A stretch of 38,648 bases of DNA from Nostoc sp. T09 (GTDB lineage: Bacteria; Cyanobacteriota; Cyanobacteriia; Cyanobacteriales; Nostocaceae), in NCBI RefSeq assembly GCF_002154695.1, contig NZ_MTAV01000123.1, forward strand, positions 1-38,648, read 5' to 3'. The notes under the pieces are model-generated. The model searched no databases. It was not told where the DNA came from and was given only the letters and a program-made list of their open reading frames with translations. This document shows positions 34,326-38,648 of this stretch, piece by piece (position 1 is the stretch's first letter; the number at the start of each line of letters is the position of its first letter). A program made the translations under genes and the position numbers.

Positions 34326-35120
34326 TCAAGAACTACTAGGTATACGCTCAATCTCAGCATATCCACTAAAAATTAACTTTTGACCTTCAGTTTCTAAACG
34401 GTTGAGTCGCATTTTCACCCCATCTAGATCAAAGCGATCCAAATCGACCATATTATCTAAAATTTCTACCAGTGCTAAACTCAGGGTTCGCGATATTTCC
34501 CGTTGTGCTTCTGGTACAAGGTCAAGTTCAATTTGAGGATTTTGGAAAGAAACTCGTCTTCGCCGTTCCACAGCTAGGCTGACAGTCATATTCAGGGGTA
34601 CGAGTTCGCCATTATCTAAATCAGCCTTTGCCAAAATCCGCAAGCGATTTTCTGGCAATAGTTGTACCTGAATCTCAGGAAAAGATACTGGTTTTCCACC
34701 AGATAGCGCCGTTAAGGTAGGCAAATTCAGGTTAACAAGACGCTTTCTGACCAGTTCGGCATTAAAAGCCTGATTGATACCTGCTTCTGATAAGATTACT
34801 TGGGCGATCGCTTGGGTGGGTTGTTTGAGAGTTAATTTGCCACTTAAAACCGAGCCGAAATCAATGGCAACTGCATCCGTTTCAAAGGACATTTCCTCTA
34901 CCGCAAAATCTCTACGGATGACTAAGCCACGTCCACTCATCTTGAAACTATCAATGCTGCCTTGCAACAGTTTGCTGGAGGGATAGCAGCGCACAAAGAC
35001 TTCTACTGACTCGCTTTGGGTAAACAGGTGGCGAATCGTTTGGCTGGCGACTGTGTTGAGCATCCGCTCTCCCCAATCTGTGCCTTTAGAATCTGTTAAA
35101 CCAGTAAGTCCGCCGAACAT
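34326..35120 (-). CDS. DUF2993 family protein (LmeA-like)
   Basis: A protein of 264 residues from ATG 35120 (MFGGLTGLTDSKGTDWGERM); a TTG at 35162 would add 14 residues. It has the DUF2993 pattern found in nearly all cyanobacteria: LNTVASQTIRHLFTQSESVE, DSFKMSGRGLVIRRDFAVEE and the LSGKLTLKQPTQAIAQVILS region, ending LDLDRF-type repeats. The family resembles the actinobacterial LmeA lipid-binding fold and may bind lipid, which is only an inference. No clear signal peptide. It converges on ugd and lies downstream of hetF on the same strand, separated by 421 bp. Confidence 0.78.
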   Translation of the reverse strand: MFGGLTGLTDSKGTDWGERMLNTVASQTIRHLFTQSESVEVFVRCYPSSKLLQGSIDSFKMSGRGLVIRRDFAVEEMSFETDAVAIDFGSVLSGKLTLKQPTQAIAQVILSEAGINQAFNAELVRKRLVNLNLPTLTALSGGKPVSFPEIQVQLLPENRLRILAKADLDNGELVPLNMTVSLAVERRRRVSFQNPQIELDLVPEAQREISRTLSLALVEILDNMVDLDRFDLDGVKMRLNRLETEGQKLIFSGYAEIERIPSSS

Positions 35121-35541
35121 GAGGTTTTGGGTCTCTAGAAGTTCTTTGTACTTTTGTAACAAAATGTGAACAATACAGCAAGCGATCCCTGATTAATTGT
35201 GCTGATAGGTAGCAGTAAAATAACTGATGACTAATAAATAAGTGTGTCTGATGATACTTTTTAGTTGAAATCAGTGAGTAATTAATCTGTAATTAATCTA
35301 TTTATAAGCAATGGGGGTAGAAAGTAATCCAGGCTTGAAGAAAAGACTTTTAATTCAAAATGGAATCGCATTAGCTGAACATCCTTAGGCAAACTCCAGA
35401 TATGGCGCTAAAAGTGTCTCCTGAAGATGAGCGATCGCATTTTTCAAGAGTGGGCAAAATTTACCCTACAACACCTCTAACTCATTTAAGTTTCTCATCA
35501 ACTGGAATAAAAAACTTAAAAAATTTAAATCTTATATTTAG
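35121..35541. other. Spacer between hetF and the DUF2993 gene
   Basis: The 421-bp stretch is AT-rich with one HIP1 site near 35430. A plus-strand frame of 50 codons (35402-35554) overlaps the hetF 3' end and is judged a chance ORF. No terminator stands out. Confidence 0.45.
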
Positions 35542-38034
35542 TTACTGCTTCTGACTTTTTTCCTGAAGGAGCGATCGCCAATCAGCAATTGCTTTTTCTG
35601 TCCACAACCAATTATTACTTAATTTATCTACCTGGAAATTTACAGGATCATCCTTGATCACCATTTGACGCAATTTGATCGCTTCACTTAGATATTGAGA
35701 TTGTTTATCACTTGGTTGATTATATGCAGATTTATACAATCCTAGAGCCAATCCAGCATAGGAAGTTAAAGCATCCTTAGGTATTGTAGTTGCTTTTATT
35801 GCTACTTGTGTAGTACTAGCAAGGTTTTGTTGTTTCAAAGCTAAGTTCAAAGCCTTAAACCAAGAGTCATTAGCTCGATTTAAATTTTCTTCGGCATAGT
35901 AAGCAAATCCCAAGGCATTATTGTACAAAAACGAATCTGGGTCAGCTTTTACAGCAGTTTCCCAGTAACGGCGAGCATCATCAATACTATATTTTTTATC
36001 TTTAATTTGGACGAACTGCCAAGCTAATCTTCCTTTAAAAAAGTTGACAGCGGGATTATTAGCTTGCTTTTGCGGCACAAGATTTAGGGCCGTTTGAGCA
36101 GGAGGAAGTGCGCCACGGTTAAGTAGTTCTTCCACAGCCTCAAGTCCACCCTGCAAGTCACCTTGGCTCAATTTTTCAGTAGCAGTAGCGGTGATAATTC
36201 CAGTTGCAGCCGTCTTTAAATCGATGGGAGGGGAATTTTCGGCTGTGAGTGACTGGGTAGGAATTGCTGGGATGTCAGGTAACTTTGAAACTTGGTGGTT
36301 TTGCCACCAACTCAAACCAACAAAAACTGCGATCGCACTTGCTCCCACCATACCGACAATCGGCCAGATTTTGCGTCGGTGGTTTCGTTTTGAAGAGACT
36401 TGTTGTGCATTTCCAAAAGAGGAATTATGCCAATCACCTGCAAAATTAGTAGAAGTTTCAGTTGATGCAACCGGATCTTCTTCCCAAAAGCTGGCTTCTT
36501 GATCCGGTACAGTCATCTCCTGAGAAACTTGTCTTGACCGCAGATTATTTTCATTTACTTGTTGCACAAGTTCTGCATTCATAGAAGATTGCTCAGAAGT
36601 TCCTGTTTGTTTATCTAGCTGGCGAAACAAATCTGAAACAAGAGCTGAATCTTCTGCGTAGGTTGGGTCATCATACTCAATTTCATCCACGAGATCGCCC
36701 CAAGTCTCTTCTCCTAGCCAGTCCAGCCCCGAAGATTCACGCGCTAAACCAGAAGGAATCATATCTTCTATAGCCGAAGGCATATCAGTTTCATCTGCCA
36801 CAGCAGAGTACATCGCAGTTTGATTTGACCTTGAGGCTGGATTGTACTCATTCAATAGTTCTGCACTTTCAGGAATTTCTGGGCTGAGAAATCCGTCAAA
36901 TTCTGGTTGCAGATAGAGAGTTGGTAACGCCCAGTACATCTGGTGCGAACCATAGGCAGAAATTAAACCCTGGCGCACCCGACTTACGCACAAATCCACA
37001 GGATAGCCCTGATTCAGGTTGCGGTAAAACAGTTGTGTGAGCGTCAGCGCTACTTCATCAGGAATTCGCTCTGACATGGCTAACACGCTCCTCAGTCCGC
37101 GTTTCACCAAGCTTTCTGTAAGGTTACGTTCTCCTGTTTCTTCAGTAGTATCAGAGTTAGCTCTGTATGCTCCCAAACAGGAGTTAAACACAGCCATTTG
37201 GATATTATTGTTGACGAGCAAGCCCGCCAGATCGTCCCCACTTAAGGTTTCTGTTAAGCCAGTTCTGCTACTGACCAGATAAATTTCACCGCCGTTGACA
37301 CCTAGGTTGCTATGACCGGAATAGTGCAGGACATGGTATCGTCCTTGCTCCAAAGCTTGCGTCAATTCTTCCCGCCCCGGTTGATCTAGCAACGTGAGTT
37401 CTATGTCTGGAACATAATTGCCACTTTCAGCAACTCGCGGTACATGACGGTTAAGCTCAGCTTGGAGTTTGATGGCCTCATGTTTGAGTAGATCGAGACG
37501 GGCTTGATCTGTAGGAGATGCTATCACCATCAATACTTTCACACCACCTTCTTCTAGGGGTTGTGGTATGTTTTTCGATGGCAAACGAGAAGCTGGCAAA
37601 ATTCCAGTTTGGTAGCGAGAAAAAGCGACATAAGGTCCGGTGGCTAAAGGACGATCCCCTGCGTGCATTACTTCCCAAGGCAGACGAGCTAACCTAGTGT
37701 CTTTTAGCCCTAAGCGTAAACGCAATACCTGTTGGTGGTTCTGGGCAATACCCTGTGCCGTAATCCAACTATCTCTGAGAGTGCCTTGAAACAGTGCATT
37801 ATAAAATTGCTGACCCAACGCCACTAGGTTTACAGAGTTCCTTGCAAACGCATCCCCTTGCAACACTGACTTCAACGGGTCATTCATCAGATGCCCCGCA
37901 GCCGCTAACCAATCAGCTACAGGCCAAGTCACCAGTTCTTCTGCCAATGGCACCCCAGGCGCGACTTGTTCCGTCCGCACCAAGTAGTCATTTTGCCCTA
38001 CTGGGGTTACGGAAATGTGAAATTCCTGGGTCAC
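35542..38034 (-). CDS. hetF: HetF, CHAT-domain caspase-like protease regulating heterocyst differentiation
   Basis: An 830-residue protein. The N-terminal half is a CHAT domain, with KVLMVIASPTDQARLDLLKH, the His in VLHYSGHSNLG (His241, the usual catalytic one) and the Cys in AVFNSCLGAY (Cys286), then ALPTLYLQPEF near 370. An acidic, Ser/Glu/Asp-rich linker follows, then one membrane helix (IWPIVGMVGASAIAVFVGLS), and a TPR-like C-terminal part (SFLYNNALGFAYYAEENLNR, KADPDSFLYNN). This is the layout of HetF, needed for heterocyst differentiation and for normal cell size, and its proteolytic dyad is intact. The start is GTG 38034 with GGAGAAG just upstream. The call is supported by the divergent NsiR1-like array upstream, as in Nostoc sp. 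PCC 7120. Another CHAT-TPR protein is possible but less likely. Confidence 0.85.
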   Translation of the reverse strand: MTQEFHISVTPVGQNDYLVRTEQVAPGVPLAEELVTWPVADWLAAAGHLMNDPLKSVLQGDAFARNSVNLVALGQQFYNALFQGTLRDSWITAQGIAQNHQQVLRLRLGLKDTRLARLPWEVMHAGDRPLATGPYVAFSRYQTGILPASRLPSKNIPQPLEEGGVKVLMVIASPTDQARLDLLKHEAIKLQAELNRHVPRVAESGNYVPDIELTLLDQPGREELTQALEQGRYHVLHYSGHSNLGVNGGEIYLVSSRTGLTETLSGDDLAGLLVNNNIQMAVFNSCLGAYRANSDTTEETGERNLTESLVKRGLRSVLAMSERIPDEVALTLTQLFYRNLNQGYPVDLCVSRVRQGLISAYGSHQMYWALPTLYLQPEFDGFLSPEIPESAELLNEYNPASRSNQTAMYSAVADETDMPSAIEDMIPSGLARESSGLDWLGEETWGDLVDEIEYDDPTYAEDSALVSDLFRQLDKQTGTSEQSSMNAELVQQVNENNLRSRQVSQEMTVPDQEASFWEEDPVASTETSTNFAGDWHNSSFGNAQQVSSKRNHRRKIWPIVGMVGASAIAVFVGLSWWQNHQVSKLPDIPAIPTQSLTAENSPPIDLKTAATGIITATATEKLSQGDLQGGLEAVEELLNRGALPPAQTALNLVPQKQANNPAVNFFKGRLAWQFVQIKDKKYSIDDARRYWETAVKADPDSFLYNNALGFAYYAEENLNRANDSWFKALNLALKQQNLASTTQVAIKATTIPKDALTSYAGLALGLYKSAYNQPSDKQSQYLSEAIKLRQMVIKDDPVNFQVDKLSNNWLWTEKAIADWRSLLQEKSQKQ

Positions 38035-38215
38035 AACTTCTCCTATTCGCCTCCTAAATCTGGATTGAAACGCGAAAGTTTCAAGTCGATTTTTCGCTTC
38101 TTCTGATACCTTAGATGCATCTTGCCACTGAATGTTTCTGAATTCTCCTTATTTTACGTTTTCAGCTTTTATAACTTTATCCGGATTGGTAGGTATTGGA
38201 CTAGAACACTTTATT
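38035..38215. other. hetF 5' region
   Basis: Leader and likely promoter region of hetF (minus strand), bounded by the first NsiR1-like unit. No clear box is visible except the TCCGGA at 38180-38185, which belongs to the array. A hetF transcript that starts further to the right would be antisense to the array. Confidence 0.5.
38180..38185 (+). promoter_or_regulatory. TCCGGA (DIF+-type) promoter element, copy 1
   Basis: TCCGGA starts 36 nt before the conserved GGTAGATGCACC of the first RNA copy, which places it at about -35. This motif is known from heterocyst-specific (DIF+) promoters of Nostoc, including NsiR1. Confidence 0.65.
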
Positions 38216-38277
38216 GGTAGATGCACCTTGATCTTCGACTCCCCTGGTTGGCGAATGCCTACTTGGGGATTTTTTTA
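38216..38277 (+). ncRNA. nsiR1: NsiR1-like small RNA, copy 1 (divergent)
   Basis: The RNA would begin near GGTAGATGCACC and end in the T-run 38270-38276, about 62 nt. Its body differs from copies 2 and 3 after the 12th base (CTTGATCTTCGACT instead of CCTGATAACTAACT). A stem of CCCCTGGTTGGC with GCCTACTTGGGG and a T-run make an intrinsic terminator on the plus strand. It lies 182 bp upstream of the hetF start and is divergent from it. The identification rests on size, position by hetF, TCCGGA promoter and repetition. Confidence 0.7.
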
Positions 38278-38392
38278 TGTTGGCAAATAGCAATAAACTC
38301 CAACGCAGTTATTCTCAAGCCAGGTATATGGTTCAACGCCCCTTCTTTGTGTCATTGCCAGCTAGAATCCACTAAATTTTGTTTGACACAGA

Positions 38393-38412
38393 ACTAAAAT
38401 ACACATTTTAGT
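38393..38412. promoter_or_regulatory. Palindrome upstream of sRNA copy 2
   Basis: ACTAAAAT-ACAC-ATTTTAGT is a perfect 8-bp inverted repeat that ends 7 bp before the TCCGGA of copy 2. Nothing like it precedes copy 1 or copy 3. It lies in a 116-bp stretch that separates copies 1 and 2 and could be an operator or a relic of an inserted sequence. Confidence 0.4.
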
Positions 38413-38419
38413 AAATTTA

Positions 38420-38425
38420 TCCGGA
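38420..38425 (+). promoter_or_regulatory. TCCGGA (DIF+-type) promoter element, copy 2
   Basis: Same motif at the same distance (36 nt) before the second RNA copy at 38456. Confidence 0.65.
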
Positions 38426-38455
38426 GCATGGGGGTTCACCTGAGAACAATTAAAT

Positions 38456-38516
38456 GGTAGATGCACCCTGATAACTAACTCCCCTGGTGGGCTAACGCCT
38501 ACTGGGGGCTTTTTTA
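38456..38516 (+). ncRNA. nsiR1: NsiR1-like small RNA, copy 2
   Basis: About 60 nt from GGTAGATGCACC to the T-run 38510-38515. The stem is CCCCTGGTGGGC with GCCTACTGGGGG, using G-U pairs. The first 30 or so bases are identical to copy 3. Confidence 0.75.
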
Positions 38517-38558
38517 TGCTTGGTAAACCAGAGCAAACTCAATACTTGTGGAATTTTA

Positions 38559-38564
38559 TCCGGA
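38559..38564 (+). promoter_or_regulatory. TCCGGA (DIF+-type) promoter element, copy 3
   Basis: Same motif 36 nt before the third RNA copy at 38595, 139 bp after the copy-2 element. Confidence 0.65.
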
Positions 38565-38594
38565 TGATGGTAGTTATCTAAAGAACAGTTAAAT

Positions 38595-38648
38595 GGTAGA
38601 TGCACCCTGATAACTAACTCCCCTAGTTGGCTCAAACCCACTGGGGGA
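38595..38648 (+). ncRNA. nsiR1: NsiR1-like small RNA, copy 3 (cut by the window end)
   Basis: The unit begins GGTAGATGCACC and reaches the right arm of its terminator (TCCCCTAGTTGG with CCCACTGGGGGA) at the last base of the window; the T-run would lie beyond. It shows that the tandem array continues past this window. Confidence 0.7.

Noticed and set aside
35402-35554. A plus-strand ORF of 50 codons at the end of hetF
   Set aside because: It overlaps the hetF 3' end in antisense, has no ribosome-binding site and its composition (Ser, Leu, Asn) looks like chance.
36191-36502. A plus-strand ORF of 103 codons within hetF
   Set aside because: It lies antisense to the membrane-helix region of hetF and has no features of its own.
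38180-38648. A CRISPR array, given the three direct repeats
   Set aside because: Units are about 60-100 bp, unevenly spaced (240 and 139 bp), each with its own promoter motif and terminator. CRISPR repeats are 23-50 bp with uniform spacers, and no cas gene is near.
1-38648. A tRNA, rRNA or prophage in the spacers
   Set aside because: I looked for cloverleaf-type arms, CCA ends and phage structural genes by eye and saw none; the holin-family protein at 19830 has no phage neighbours. A tRNAscan or Infernal run would settle this.

Overview
The window is chromosomal DNA of a heterocyst-forming, filamentous cyanobacterium (Nostoc/Anabaena type). Evidence: frequent HIP1 octamers (GCGATCGC) and Nostoc-style degenerate heptad repeats between genes; phycobilisome and photosystem genes (CpcT/CpeT lyase, Thf1/Psb29, NdhS); and, at the right edge, a hetF-like CHAT-protease gene beside a tandem small-RNA array that matches NsiR1, the heterocyst-specific sRNA of Nostocales. 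There is no prophage, CRISPR array, rRNA or tRNA gene that I can see.

Layout. 1-3200: a fragment with an IS1-type zinc ribbon at the left edge, an intact divergent pstB, an intact sphX/pstS behind a four-repeat Pho box, and a scar where pstC-pstA-pstB has collapsed. 3200-9000: ubiD, a secreted CAP/SCP protein, a secreted RNase T2, and an acyl-CoA synthetase gene broken by one nonsense codon. 9000-13900: class I fructose-bisphosphate aldolase, three small poorly known proteins, one 44-residue ORF, and long gene-poor spacers with gene remnants. 13900-20300: a 1075-residue GH15/phosphorylase-kinase-like protein carrying a small repeat inside its coding sequence, a DUF1232 protein, an ExbB/ExbD pair and a holin-like membrane protein. 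20300-28800: thf1, a CpcT/CpeT lyase, a STAS anti-sigma antagonist, hemF, an SRPBCC protein, an Mrp-type P-loop carrier, rodA, ndhS and a probable HAS-barrel protein. 28800-35200: a CPA2-type antiporter with universal-stress domains, UDP-glucuronate decarboxylase and UDP-glucose dehydrogenase (UDP-glucose to UDP-glucuronate to UDP-xylose), and a DUF2993 protein. 35500-38648: hetF on the minus strand and at least three divergent NsiR1-like units, the last cut by the window end.

Most of the window is ordinary housekeeping. The parts most worth attention are the NsiR1-like array (each copy has TCCGGA exactly 36 nt upstream of the conserved RNA start and an intrinsic terminator), the decayed phosphate-transport operon with a probable microhomology junction, the nonsense-broken acyl-CoA synthetase, and a family of short palindromic repeats, one nested in another repeat and one inserted in frame in a gene. 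NsiR1 itself is a described RNA; what may be new here is the copy number, the divergence of the copies, and the palindrome between copies 1 and 2. All family names are from memory and motif reading; no database search was run.
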